This document shows, in pieces, positions 52,201 to 64,000 of a DNA stretch of 64,000 bases. The notes under the pieces are model-generated. The model was not told the origin of the DNA. It saw only the letters and a list, made by a program, of their open reading frames with translations, and did no database searches. The translations under genes and the position numbers were made by a program. The stretch's first letter is position 1. Every line of letters begins with the position of its first letter. The DNA is from Piscicola geometra (taxonomy: Eukaryota; Annelida; Clitellata; Hirudinida; Piscicolidae), in contig OX030959.1 in NCBI GenBank assembly GCA_943735955.1, positions 7,040,719-7,104,718 on the forward strand, read 5' to 3'.

Positions 52201-53420
52201 AGGATCGCTGTCCATGGTCGACAGAGACAACAGTGGAGCAGGACAAAGCAGAATGTTGGTAGCATAGGGCGACTCCTAAGCAACTAAATAAAAGTTTAGC
52301 TTCCATTTATTCAAAACAGTCAAACCATTTCTGTGTAAACTGTACTTTATGGCGGGGTTGACTATAACTCCAAATTCACTTAGAGGAACTTATTTTCATT
52401 TATTACTCCTGAAACGTGAATAATAATATTTTTTCCATTTCAAAAATTTCCAGATTTATCTTTTTTTTAATCACAAATTATTACAAGATAGAGTTATAAT
52501 TTGAATTTGTTATATAGACATAATTGTTGATTCAAAGAGCAAGGATTGACGTTTTGGAAGAGGGAATGCTTATTGGGTTGGCATTGATGTTCCCATAAAG
52601 AAAGTGCATTTTAATGAGCAGATATGCTGCTTTTACCGCTGTAATTGCCGTGGGGGCGTGATTTAAGTAACGATCGGATGATACATCAGGGATGGAATCG
52701 ACGAATCGGAATGAGTCTCTGATAAATGGCTGGAATATGCATGATCGCCTAAATGTCTTAATAAATTGAATTGATTTGATTTTGAGATTTTATGCTTTGA
52801 AAGCAATTCAACGTTTCTCAATAAACATCAAATAAGAATAATAAACAGAATAAAACAATTTTAACGGTCGACTTTTCTCTAGAGAGTACTAAGTTTAAAT
52901 TTGTGTTTTGGCCGTTAAACGCAATAGAGTTTTGTTATAATAAACAAATAAAACTCTTCCAGTTTATCACACACATATATTTTTACAAATACTTTGAATA
53001 ATTATATAATAAAATGTTGTAATAAAAGAGCACTCACATATGGGTTCATAATTTACGCAATTCCGTCTGAAATTATAACACAAGGAAACAAAAACTAAAA
53101 AAATGCCTGCTGTCTAAACTTTTTAAACTGATTTATACAGAATTTTAGCTGCTGATTTCAAAAATGATTTCAGTTTTTCTGTAGCAGGTGAAGTTTTTAA
53201 GCTATTTGAATTTAAAAAATTTGCAATTTTCAATGAAATCTCTCTAACATTTTTTGCGGTTTTTTCATATTTTTATATTACTATTTTTTTAGTCTGTTTA
53301 TTTGAAAAAAAAGATTTCTATTATAACATAAATTTAACATATTTAAAACTTCAAATTCATCAGTTTTTTAAATGGTAAGTGTAAGTAAAAAATAACATAA
53401 AAAAGAATTTCAAGTTTTTC
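49250..53420. other. Intergenic downstream of PEDS1
   Basis: No gene seen. It contains an AC microsatellite (49799-49827), a less AT-rich islet at 50430-50560, a G8 tract at 51893 and a GC-richer scrap at 52160-52280 (containing GACCCCAGGATCGC) that resembles the repeats near 54200. Open frames are short and look random. Confidence 0.35.
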
Positions 53421-53429
53421 ATTAAACAA

Positions 53430-54184
53430 TCAAGGCATAAACTTTCTTTTTTTGCAACTTCTAGAGTGCTCATTTGTAGACACATCTCTTTTCTGTGTCC
53501 AGCAATAATCAGCCATCATAACTGCATCCCAGCGCCCTTGATACCTAGTTTCCATTTCTTTCATATCTTGATGAAATCTCTCTCCCTGTTCGTCACTCAT
53601 CGCTCCCAGATTCACAGGAAACTTTTCAAGGTGAGAAAATAGGTAATGCACTTTGATGCTCATGTTGCATCCAAGTTTCTGGAAAGCATTCAGCATATTC
53701 AAAATAAGTTCTGAATGATTGCTGGTCTTATAATTTCCAAGAAAATTTTTCACTACTAAAACAAATGTTTTCCATGCCTCACATTCTACTTCATTCATGG
53801 AATTTTTAAATTCGGAATCTTTGATGAGTTTACGCAGTTGTGAACCATTAATTCCTTTTACATCAATAACACAAAAATAACAGTCATTAGCGTGGTTTTT
53901 TGGTTCCCTTCAAACCATAGGAATACCAAACTTTAAGCTACTTATCTTGCCTTTGGTCCAACGACGCAGATTCTCTGTGAATGTCTTGCACATCATGTGT
54001 GGAGCCCAATTTTTATCTTGGTCACCAAGCTTAAATTTAAAATAGCTGTGGTAAGCCATCTTTATGAAATAAGTCACTGGATTTCGGTTAGAAAGTAGAG
54101 TATACTCACAGGATCGCCCCAAGATCGCCGCCCATGATGTGTAGTTATAGTGATATCTGTCTAAAACAAAAATATTCTTTGCTT
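53430..54184 (-). pseudogene. Decayed copy of a repetitive ORF family of unknown function
   Basis: One minus-strand frame runs from about 54184 to the stop at 53430, broken by one in-frame TGA near 53910 where related copies, as I recall them, have Trp (GIPMV-stop-REPKNHANDCYFC). Recognisable blocks: SCEYTLLSNRNP, YHSYFKFKLGDQDKNWAPHM, WTKGKISSLKFGIPMV, LGCNMSIKVHYLFSHLEKFP, NLGAMSDEQGERFHQDMKEM and RYQGRWDAVMMADYCW. I recall very similar unnamed multi-copy proteins in insect and cnidarian genomes, which suggests a mobile-element origin, but I cannot name the superfamily. The normal middle part is missing between the CYFC block and GSQLRKLIKD, so this is an internally deleted copy with a nonsense change. 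Confidence 0.6.
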
Positions 54185-54201
54185 ACCTAAATACCCCTTC
54201 A

Positions 54202-54261
54202 CATGGGCGGCGATTCTGGCGGAGTCCTGACTCCAGGACCCCCCCAAGATCGCCGCCCATG
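54202..54261. repeat. GC-rich imperfect palindrome
   Basis: CATGGGCGGCGAT at the left is repeated inverted as ATCGCCGCCCATG at the right, with further pairing around GTCCTGACTCCAGGAC. The right half (AAGATCGCCGCCCATG) is identical to 54121-54136, which lies at the start of the neighbouring decayed ORF. It looks like an inverted duplication of that coding end. Confidence 0.75.
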
Positions 54262-55120
54262 CTTGTGTGCACTTATTGCCATAGACCTGGGCCTGCACAG
54301 TCAGCAGTCAAAAATGATTTGAACAATTACTCAGATGGAGCATGGGTTCTGAAGTACAGTAGCTAAAAACTTACCTTTTTGAATGCCATTAGATAATTCA
54401 AGTTTGTTAGAAGAAACGATTTACTGTAACATCAAACTCAAAAACCATCAATATGATGTAAAAATGCTAAGAAATTCACACAAAATAGTGTTTGTTTCTT
54501 AATTAACAAGTGACATTGACTTATAATTCACGATGCATATGCAGTATTTCGTTTGAGATGAATAAACAAAAATGAAATTCGAACAGCAATAGATTAAGTG
54601 TTTCCAGCTTGTCCATGATAACATCACGTACAACGTAATATAAATTTACAAGCAAAAAAAGAAAAAAGAACATTTAGAAAAACTTCATTAATTAGAAAGA
54701 TAAAAATTTATGGAAAGTTTAATAACATTACAGTTACCAGACGGATTAAAAGATTAACGGAAGTTAATGAATTAAAAGTTTGCTTAACAATTAAATAACC
54801 TTCAAACTGATTGATGGACAGCTCTGGTTTTATGATAAACTACAAAATAATAATAAAAATTGTGAAATGATGCAAAAAACCATAAATACCTGTTTTATAG
54901 GGCGTAAAGACGCTAAGGGACAGGTCGTATAAATGATTGGCACATCGAACTCGACCGTTTGTGCCCATTCAGAGACACGACTAGAAAATCAAAAAACTAT
55001 TTTACGAATGAATTCTTTTGTTTTTATCTTTATGAAATTATAATTTCCATTACTTGTTTTTTTGGCATTAAGATTTAAGGTTTACAATAATTTATTTTTG
55101 TATAATTCTAAATAATAAAA
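54262..55120. other. Intergenic, no gene seen
   Basis: AT-rich; no motif or reading frame of note. Confidence 0.3.
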
Positions 55121-55121
55121 C

Positions 55122-55396
55122 AATATATTTGAAAAATTTATTTTAAATATATTTGAACTATTTATTTTAAATAAGTTTGAAATATTTATTTTAAATATAT
55201 TTGAAATATTTATTTTAAATATATTTGAACTATTTATTTTAAATAAGTTTGAAATATTTATTTTAAATATATTTGAAATATTTATTTTAAATATATTTGA
55301 AATATTTATTTTAAACATTTTTGAAATATTTATTTTAAATATATTTGAAATATTTATTTTAAATATATTTGAAAAATTTATTTTAAATATATTTTT
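55122..55396. repeat. 24-base AT-only minisatellite
   Basis: About eleven head-to-tail copies of TATTTGAAATATTTATTTTA plus AATA, with small variants (GAAAAATTTA, GAACTATTTA, AATAAGTTTG). A 72-base higher-order period is visible because the AAGTTTG and GAACTA variants recur together. The open frame across it is a by-product. Confidence 0.93.
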
Positions 55397-55989
55397 GGTT
55401 TATTCGAAACATTTTTCGCAGACTCACGAATTCTGCAACATCAATAGACACTGCAAGACCTTGATCAAGAATGATACATGTTTTGCTTTCACACTAATAA
55501 TCCAAAAATAAAAACTTTACATGCACTATTGTTTTTATTCAAATTTTTAAAATGTAATAATCTTATTTTCTGAAAATATTTTTTTAAATTATATAATTAT
55601 TTATTTTTTTGCAAAATTTAAAGCTTTTTTTAATCTTACAGTTTTCTATGTATTTAATTTCCGCTAAGAAACCCATAAAACATTTAAAAAAAACTTTTTT
55701 AAAAATTATATTATATAACATTAATAGCTATGAATAAAAACTCATAAAATATAATTTTCCGCGAAGCATTTTCCGTTTTCTTTTGCTGCTAAAACTTCCA
55801 AAAAAGAACACTTTTTTGTGAATTTGTTCACGAGACACTCACGAAGAGCAAGAAAATCCCGGTGATGCCACGTCGAATTTGAATATATAAACCATTCAAC
55901 AACGAACTTTTGTATTTTCTAGCATATGTTTTACAAATAAATAAAAAAAAACAGTTTTCATAAGAATACGTATTTTTATTTTAATATCA

Positions 55990-56220
55990 AACAATATGTT
56001 GTTTCCTCCTATTTTACACAATTAATACATTCCTTCACATCCAACTGTACACGAACATTGAGAATTAAGTCTGACTATTACTTACAAACGCCAAGACCAA
56101 CTTCTATCAAAATAGTCCAATCAATGCAGGGCTCCAACTCTGGAACAGATTACAATTGAATTTGAAGAATATACAGCAAACCCTTAATTTTTAAAAAATA
56201 ATTAAACCACTTATAATTTC
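55990..56220 (+). mobile_element. Probable LINE C-terminal scrap
   Basis: One frame reads TNAKTNFYQNSPINAGLQLW, then NRLQLNLKNIQQTLNF. This resembles the R..F...G..LWN.LP..L. end of LINE reverse transcriptases. It is short and without a recognisable tail. Confidence 0.35.
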
Positions 56221-59200
56221 CAATCACTTTAATTAATTTCTTTTGTAAATCAATGAAAACATGTGTTATTATTAACAATTCTTTTAATTTGTGAATTTAA
56301 TTAAGAAGTTCATGTATCATTTTATTTTTCTAAGAGGTCATAAAAGCATTTATTTGCTTCGATTTTTTAATTTATTTGCTTGAAAATAAACGAATTGTTG
56401 TTGTTAAGTGGAAAAGCTATCACAACTAGTGGATGAATAAACTCCAAACTTTCAAAGTTATCAAAAACTTGAAGCAAAAGACTATAAAAAAGAAAACTAA
56501 TATGAAAGCTTTATAATTGAATTTAATTTATGCGCAAGTTCAATTGAGAGCACATCGCAATGAGGGCTCAGCACGTGTGATGGATCGAATGACACTAAGC
56601 CTCGAGCCTCATGTCGCTATCACGTAAAAAATATTTTTACAAAAATTCGAATTTAATTTTCCAAAGTTCTTTATATTGATCTTTGAATGAAAAGACACTT
56701 TTGTGGGGAATCTTAGGTGTTTCAGATTCATTTTTAGAAAATTTTCAGAGAAATTGAAAATCATGTGGTGCAACAGACACAACTAGTTTATACTACTTTG
56801 TGAAGTTCAAAAATTATTGTCTTATTTTTGAAAATCTGAAAAATAGAACAAAATCGACTATTTTTTTTGCCGTTATGCTATTTTCTAAAAGTTAAAAGCC
56901 ATTGAGAATCTCCTAAATATCATTATTTTTCTATTATCTTTGGCACAGTAAACTTCAATGGCATTTGCCACAAAAAACTGTGCATTTAAAAAGATTTTTT
57001 CTGTGTTAAAGTGAACTGCTTAGTTCTTTTCAATGTTTTATTTCAACACTACCACCACGATCATCATCACGTCTATGACTACCATCATCATAACTAAAGC
57101 CTCACCTCCAGCAAAATCCCTAAAGTCATCACTATCTTAATTATTGCCAACACCACCACAATCCTCATGACAATCACAACCGACATCACCACAATCACCC
57201 TCACAATACACACTAACACCTTTATCATCACCATCTACATTGTCGCTATCATAATCATCATCACCAGCGCCATTCAAATAGGTACATTCAACAGATAAGA
57301 AGCGGCTACGTGCAGAGAGCAAGAAAGAGTCTAGAATTGTATATGCTTTGTCCCCTTTTAGAATTTTCTTGAGTTGCTTTATAAAGGTACTGCGCTAGAG
57401 AAACTTTCAAATCCAATATTAATTTTTAAAGAATCTAACTCTTATCAAAACTCTATTCCCGAGTTAGTGCGAAAGTATTTAAAGGAGCATAAATAGATAA
57501 TACTTTTAAATATTTTATTTTAAAGTTTCTAGAAATTTTTCCCATTCTAAAACGGGACGGATTTTATATAGTAGCAAAAAGAAAAAACTAAAATACGAAA
57601 AACTAATCGAACTTTTATGTATTATCATCACGTTCTATATTGCAAACAGGCGTGCTTGTTACTATGTGTCAATTTACTTTTTATGCGAATATACTAAGGA
57701 TAACTTGATTTACAAGTATTTGTTCAATACTCTTTGTTTCCATGCCTTTATTTGAATTGATAAAGGCTTTATTTATATATTTTTATATAAATAAACAGTT
57801 TTTAGTTTTGGTTTTCCAAGGAATCTTCAAAACCATTAAGTACGAATTTTAGTTTAAGTTTCCATTTGTTCAACGTTAAATATTTTATAATTTAAATATA
57901 ATGTTTTGATCGCGTGACATTAACATTTCGAAAACATAGAAAATGTGATTCTTAACAGAAGTTGAAAAAAGTTATTCTCATAATATTTTAAATATTTGTC
58001 AAACAAATTTCATTTTAACATGGTTTTCACAGATAAATTTCAATTTTTAAACTTCAAATTTTTTTTCTAAAAGTTGGTTTATAAGAAATCAGTCGGAAAA
58101 GAGGAAGGAAGCAAAGACAGCCGGATGAGCTTTCAAGTCATCAACTCTTTTTATGTTAAAAACGATAAAAAATCATAAAAAATTCACGTATAATATCATC
58201 ACTAAAGCATCCATAATGAGATTCAGCAACCCGGCTATAAAGTTCCAGCCTTCAATATTTTCTTACAATATTGACACACGCTACTGGAGTGCCACAAATC
58301 GCCCCACCGCAACAACAACTCCCTAGTCTTGCCATATAAACTTCGCAGAGCTCTTCATTGAAGCTTTATTCCAATGAAGCATTGGAGCAATTGCTTTGTC
58401 CTCTTCCACCAAACGGCATCTACACACAATTGAGTTTTTATGATAAGGGAATAAAAGGTATTGTCCTTCAAAATTAAATTAGAAAAAAATATATATAATT
58501 GGTGTTATATACTTAATATAATAACCAGAAAGCTCGAATGTAAAAGTAGGCGTATGTATACACGCGTTTTTACTGTTTCTTGCTTTATAACACTGAATAA
58601 GACAATTTCTACTGTATATACGCATTATTTGAATCAAAATGACAATGCTAGTTTCTAAATCACAATGTGAAACATAATCATAGAAAACTAGAAAAAGGCT
58701 TCTATGAGAAAACAATTTTACTCTCTGTAATACTCTCTACTGTTCCAAAAACGTGAGTCAAAAATTTATTAATTAATTTCATGTTTCAATCTCAAACTGA
58801 AAAGTCCCTTAAAATATTTTATAATAATTTTAGGTTTTCAAAGACTATCTTTTCAAATTTTTTCTAATTTAGAAAAACTGGTAATTGGTAATATAAAATA
58901 TATTAATAATAGACACATTTTTAATCGAAGAAATATTCACATTTTAAAATAATTAATACATTTCCAATGTATTTTTAATACTCTAAAAAATATTTTCGTT
59001 AAATAAATCAAAACTTTCGAAGCTTTTTTGATTTTTATTTGCATACGAAAAGATAACATCTCGCAGTAAATCCATTTTCTGAATTTGGTATGTGAAATGA
59101 ACCAATATTATAAACTTTAAAAAAACATTTTTAAGAAAAACAAAGTTATTCATGCACTTAAATTGTCAATATAATTTTTTTATTTGACTTTATTCAAATG

Positions 59201-59735
59201 ACTAAAATAAATCAACATAAGTTTTTTTTATCGATAAGTTATTCCTTCATGTCCAGTTTTCCACTCTTTTGCCAAATTTTTTCACTTTATCCAAAAAAAG
59301 TAATAAAAAAACTAAAAGACGAAAAAATGGTAATGTCACTTACGTATTTTCGATACAAACTAAGGGTAATGGCCCCAACATCCATCACAGCTTTTTGTTT
59401 TCCTTCTGCCGTGACTCTCGATTGCAATTTTAGTTACAAATTGATGATTTTGATATCGTCTTTTCTAGCTTTTGCACCACAAACCTTGTTTATTGTTATG
59501 ATAATTAATTTAGTATTTATTTCCTTGTTTTATTTAAATATTTAAAAAAAGTCGGAAAAACATAATCTAAAAAAACATTTTGAAAATAAAATTGTTTCAA
59601 GATGATCTCAGATTAATGTTCTATCTTCATTCATGTGACTTGCCATGAATATATCAAGCCATTTCTATATTACAACAATACTTTGTCTTGTTTGATTTTA
59701 CCTTGGTATAGTAGAATTTTTTGAAAATCAATCAA
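56221..59735. other. Intergenic, no gene seen
   Basis: AT-rich with ACC/ATC-rich simple sequence at 57040-57280 and less AT-rich islets at 56560-56630 and 58195-58440. No exon with protein-like content and proper splice sites was found. Confidence 0.3.
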
Positions 59736-59737
59736 TC

Positions 59738-59792
59738 AAATAAATTTCTATAGCGCTCTTTTCTCAAATTCAAGAGCGCTTCTAATTTTTTA
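59738..59792 (-). repeat. Inverted LINE-tail fragment
   Basis: On the minus strand it reads AGCGCTCTTGAATTTGAGAA, then AAGAGCGCTATAGAAATTTA and (TTGA)n. This is the same tail design as at 18050 and 36355, diverged. Confidence 0.6.
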
Positions 59793-62315
59793 TTTATTGA
59801 TCTTTAAATAAAAAGCTTTCATTGATTCAAGTATAAACTAAATAGGTAAAATAAGTTAACAGCTGAATTATATTTTTTATCGTATCTAATGGGTTTTTGG
59901 GAAAGCAATTTAAATATAAAGTAGTATTTTTTCTTATCTATAAAATTAATCTCAGTGACTTACGAGTACACAGCTTAAATTTTCAACTTCGAGCATTTTA
60001 GGCTCTAAAATAAATTATTTCAGTAAAAGCTCTTTAATGCGTTTTTAAAATTCAATTTTGTATCAGAAATGACGTTAATAAAAAATATTTTTCACAAATG
60101 TATAGCAGAATCGGAAAAAAAGTTATAATAAAAATGAGAAAAAAATATAAAAAAGTATTATTAAAAATGATCCATCACATATTACAGTGTAGCAAAACAA
60201 ATATGTTTTCACTGATAACAACAAGCGACAGAAGCTCCCATGATGAAACTTGATTTTGTAAACATATTTCCTGATATCATAACTTATTCAGCAAACTTGA
60301 CTGTTTTTTAAAAATGCGTGTAAGATCAAGAAGTATTCTTTCTTCAATTATAAATTGTATATCTCAAAGATTTTATTTTTAAATAATATATTTTCAAAAT
60401 CTCTTAGAAGAGTATTAAGGCACACATGCATGAGTAATCTAGTGGAACTGTCTTGGAAGCACCTTTAATGGAATGTTAAAGACCAATAATATTGCCTCAT
60501 AAAGGTGTTTAATACACAACGGTCATTCGGATCGGGTAAAGTGGAAGGCTGTGTGTGAGTCGAAAGTATTAGGCTTTAGTGTCGGTGTGTTGTGTGAGTG
60601 TGATAGTGTTGAAAAAGAGGTTGGTTAGATAATCAAAGTGGGATGTGATGCTTCAGGCGGTTTTTTAATGAGTTTTGATATTTTTCTGTGCCTTTCAACA
60701 TTTCCCCCCATTTTTTAGATTTGAAAAATGTAAATGATAAAGTTTTACTTTTTGATTTATTTATCCATTTTTATCACTCAGTTATTTATGCATTGAACCA
60801 TTAATTATTTCGTTAATCTATTTATCTTTTCATTAACGCGTTAGCTGATTCATTTTCCCATCAATCTAGCTATCCACCAGGCTGTTCCTGTATTTTATTC
60901 TGAAGCATGAGGCATTGCTTCGGCGACGCATTGCGCCCAGTTAGTCTTTTATTAAGATTTTTATTTTAAATTATGTTTTATAGTTTTAAAAATATTTTCA
61001 ATAGCATGACGGTAGTATAGTCTTAGTATATTGTATTAAACTGTAAATTGTATGCAGAAAAAACTCTTAAAAAGATTTTTCCCTATACAATGCAAAAACG
61101 CTTTGTGATAATCGTATGTATTAAAAGTAAAAATCATTGAAAACTTCTTGAAAAGAATAATTTTTTATAGGATAATAAAAAAAGTTATTCAAAATTTTAT
61201 GTTACTAAAGTTTTCCGTCGTGCCGCAGAAAAAGAAGCCTTTTGACCCTTCAACCGCCCTGCGTCAATTATTTATTTGTTTACAAAAAATTGAAGTAATG
61301 TGTGATAATAACTTTTAATTAAGTATTATTTTAGTAATTTATTGTCATAATAGAGTAAATTTCATAATCAGTATAAAAAAGTTAATTAATAAAATATGCT
61401 ATGAAACTACACAATGAATATAAAAGCTTCCAAAACCTAGTGCAAATTTAGTTTAAGGTTGTTTTTTACATCTCAGAAACATTTTTTATCTGATTCAAAT
61501 CACTAATCTGTGTGTTTGCCATGTATAACTTGAAAAATAGGTAAATAACTGAGATTCAAAAAAAGCTTTACTATTTTAATGCAAAGACTTGTCAGCTAGG
61601 TAATTGGAGACAATCTTGTTTAGAATTTAAAGTATTGAAAAGCAATCTACAATTTGTATAGAAAACTTTTCAAACATTTTTGAAACTAAAATGTATAGTT
61701 TTACTTGTTATTTTTATATATAGTTTCAAAAAAATTAATCTTTTACAATTATTTTATTTTATATTCAAAAACTATTAATTTCTTCATACTCTATTTTTAT
61801 TCTGGGATTTTCCCAATTTTACGTTCCATTAAGGCTGCTCTAGCGTGAAATGCCATCGCAATCTGAAGTCAACGTTTTGAGTTACCACGCTCTTATGCAA
61901 ATAACCTTTCTACTCTCATTTTCATTTGCAGGCCATACACCCGTAAACCTTAGATTAACTGTGGATTTTGCTTGAATCAAAACTCAAATGTTTTTTTAAA
62001 TTGTAATGAGTGCTTTAAAAATGATTTTTACAAGTAATCTATATTCATTTCAAACTTGAACTGAAAATTCAAAAGACGCAAAACTTGTTTGCGTAAATTA
62101 GAAATACGTATAAAATGAAACAGAAGTTAAAGTTTTTTTAAATAAAAATACATGTATTTCAAATGCGAAGATGTCTTATTCATTACACCCTATAAAAACC
62201 AAATACATAAACATGTCAATCGCTAATTTTCCAATAATAATAAATACGCGATAAAAATCTAACTTCACATTGGACTTTTAAATATATAATTCCAGCGGCT
62301 TTCTGTCTGAAAAAA
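59793..62315. other. Intergenic with possible regulatory islets
   Basis: No exon seen. Less AT-rich patches at 60410-60650, 60840-60950 and 61830-61970; the last contains the exact POU octamer ATGCAAAT (61895-61902) and a nearby ATTTGCA. Confidence 0.3.
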
Positions 62316-62321
62316 GCTTTA
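62316..62321 (-). terminator. Possible poly(A) signal for the 62416-62569 exon
   Basis: AATAAA on the minus strand about 95 bases beyond the putative stop. Confidence 0.25.
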
Positions 62322-62415
62322 TTCTTTTAATTGAACCCTTTTTCATGAGTAAATAGAATCGAATATATAAAAATCTTTGTAGAGGAATTTATATAAAGAA
62401 AAAGTGTTTAGGTAG

Positions 62416-62569
62416 TTAGAAGGATAAAATGTAGGCAGAGGCAGAGGGGATATTGATTTCCGATGCTGCACAATCAATAGAGGAGAGTGCCTGGAAATTC
62501 GTGCTGTCATTAGTTGCATCTCTTTTGGGGCTGCTGTGGTTATTGTTTGAGAAGATATCACTGACATGG
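62416..62569 (-). CDS. Putative terminal exon of a gene extending rightwards
   Basis: A less AT-rich block follows a plausible acceptor (AATTAACAG) on the minus strand. In incoming phase 2 it gives 50 codons and a stop: HVSDIFSNNNHSSPKRDATN, then DSTNFQALSSIDCAASEINI and PSASAYILSF. Composition is protein-like, with Ser/Asn richness similar to other proteins here. No upstream exon was found before 64000 and no family is recognised. The other frames are also open for about 60-75 codons, so the call is tentative. Confidence 0.3.
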
Positions 62570-64000
62570 CTGTTAATTTTTTTAAATATTTTGTTTATAT
62601 ATGGGACTTTTTGGAAAATAAATGAGGACTTTTCTTAATATAAGAAAATTTTATATTTCTTTTATAATTCAAAATAATTTTATTCTGTAATTCCGTACAA
62701 GAGTTTAACAATGTCAGAATCCTTTATTCAAATTTTCGTTTTTTTATCTTCAATTTGTTGAGGTCATTAGTACATATTAAGCTTCAAGAAGAAACATTCA
62801 ACGGTAACTTTTTGTAAACCAGAAAAAAATGAATTATATAACGGTTTATGAAATTAACTTTTCATCGAATGTGCCCATCGTTGTGTAAACCGCAGGAGCT
62901 TCTAAGCAATAGGAAATATTTATGTTCAAATCCAGAAAGGCAAATAAATTTTGCACTGTTCATAAAATTCTATGACATCATTTTGAAGCACAGTAGTTTA
63001 TTACCCTGTTCGGAAGGTTTATATAAAAATAGTAATATATTTTTTCAAATATGTATTCTAGATGTTTTTAAGACTTATTATATAGACAGTTTTTCATAAA
63101 AAATGTTTATTAAATATGAATAATTAATTAAAATTCAATAAGCTCGTATATGGAGGAGCATTTGACTCATTCGTGTATTAAATTCAAATCATCTTCAATG
63201 CTTCAGTTTGAAACCATTAATATTCCTCATAAAAAATATTTAAAAAATAAATTTTAGGTTTTTTAATTCAAAAGAATGTAAGCTTGTGAATTATTTACTA
63301 GAATGGCTCAATAGTTCAATGGAAAAATGTATTATATTTTATACTAAATATATTGTGTTTAATAGTGATCTTTCGAATTTATGCCTCTTGGTCTTTCTTC
63401 TATCGTCTATTGAGTAAAACACTTGCGAAATTAAATATTAATGCTCAAATACATTTATTTTATTTTATTTATAAAATAAAATTAACTATTCGTAATCTAG
63501 CTTTAAAATAATTAAACAAGAAAAACCAGCTTTATGATATTCAATAAAAAACATTTTTAAAAATAAATGTTCAACTTTGGAAAGAGTTACTCGACACAAC
63601 GACAGGTCGAGGCAATAAAGAAAAGGATCATGGAAGCATTGTCGTGTCGGTGTGAAAGCTCGCGTAAAGGCACTTTCATTTAGGATGCTTACTCAGACTT
63701 AAAATATATATTAAACTCTATTTGGGGAAAATTTATAAATTCAAAAATGTACTATTTTATTTCGAAAACGCTTCTAAATCAATTTGATTTATTTATAACA
63801 TTTTTCAAAACATTAATCAAGTAGTTTATGGTTCATGAATGAAATATTAAAATGAATAAATCATACAAAAATGTCACAAAAGATAATCCGTTTCATTTTC
63901 TTTTTAAAAAGATGTAATTCAATTCCATGCATTTTTTACAAAAACATGTTTATTAAAAAAATATTTTAATTTGGACAAAAAATAAAGTTACAAGTTGGCT
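62570..64000. other. No gene identified
   Basis: AT-rich. A balanced-composition block at 63590-63680 (TCGACACAACGACAGGTCG and GAAGCATTGTCGTGTCGG) may be an exon or regulatory patch, but no frame with good splice sites could be settled. Confidence 0.25.

Noticed and set aside
55082..55318. Repetitive frame of FKINISNI-type units
   Set aside because: It is the AT minisatellite in translation; period 24 is a multiple of 3, so the frame stays open by chance.
59198..59545. 115-codon plus-strand frame
   Set aside because: Phe/Leu/Ile/Lys-rich composition expected from AT-rich DNA, no splice or promoter support, no recognisable motif.

Overview
The window is animal genomic DNA: very AT-rich, with spliced genes whose introns follow GT-AG, AATAAA signals, long microsatellites and decayed transposons. 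Gene content is bilaterian: an RGK-type small GTPase, a claudin-superfamily tetraspan, a PNR/NR2E3 nuclear receptor, VPS8 and the plasmalogen desaturase PEDS1. Short introns, Asn/Ser-rich insertions and the repeat types would suit a lophotrochozoan such as an annelid, but this is a guess. No prokaryotic or organellar segment was seen.

Layout. 1-1567 (+): 3' part of an RGK GTPase. 2646-3914 (-): five-exon claudin-like tetraspan, tail-to-tail with the GTPase. 5194-7403 (+): single-pass membrane protein of unknown family. 8289-10364 (-): Ig-domain protein with a C-terminal membrane hairpin. 10.4-25.6 kb: gene desert with a small hAT element, microsatellites and less AT-rich islets rich in homeodomain-type words. 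25877-36661 (+): PNR-type nuclear receptor, nine coding exons, behind a TATA box. 37626-43763 (-): complete VPS8, twelve exons. 44510-49001 (+): complete PEDS1/TMEM189, five exons, head-to-head with VPS8. 49-62.4 kb: intergenic, with a decayed repetitive ORF, a GC-rich palindrome, an AT minisatellite and LINE scraps. 62416-62569 (-): possible last exon of a gene that continues to the right.

All exon joins given were made by hand from splice sites, reading phase and protein similarity; in VPS8, PEDS1, the tetraspan and the receptor every phase agrees.

The most unusual object is a roughly 1.29-kb nested fold-back element (44793-46078) in PEDS1 intron 1. It is flanked by a 9-bp direct repeat and built from eleven exact copies of one 12-mer in both orientations, with perfect hairpins, tRNA-like modules near both ends and a simple-repeat centre. 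The genes look like independent neighbours; only VPS8/PEDS1 (shared 746-bp promoter interval) and the tail-to-tail pairs suggest any regulatory coupling.
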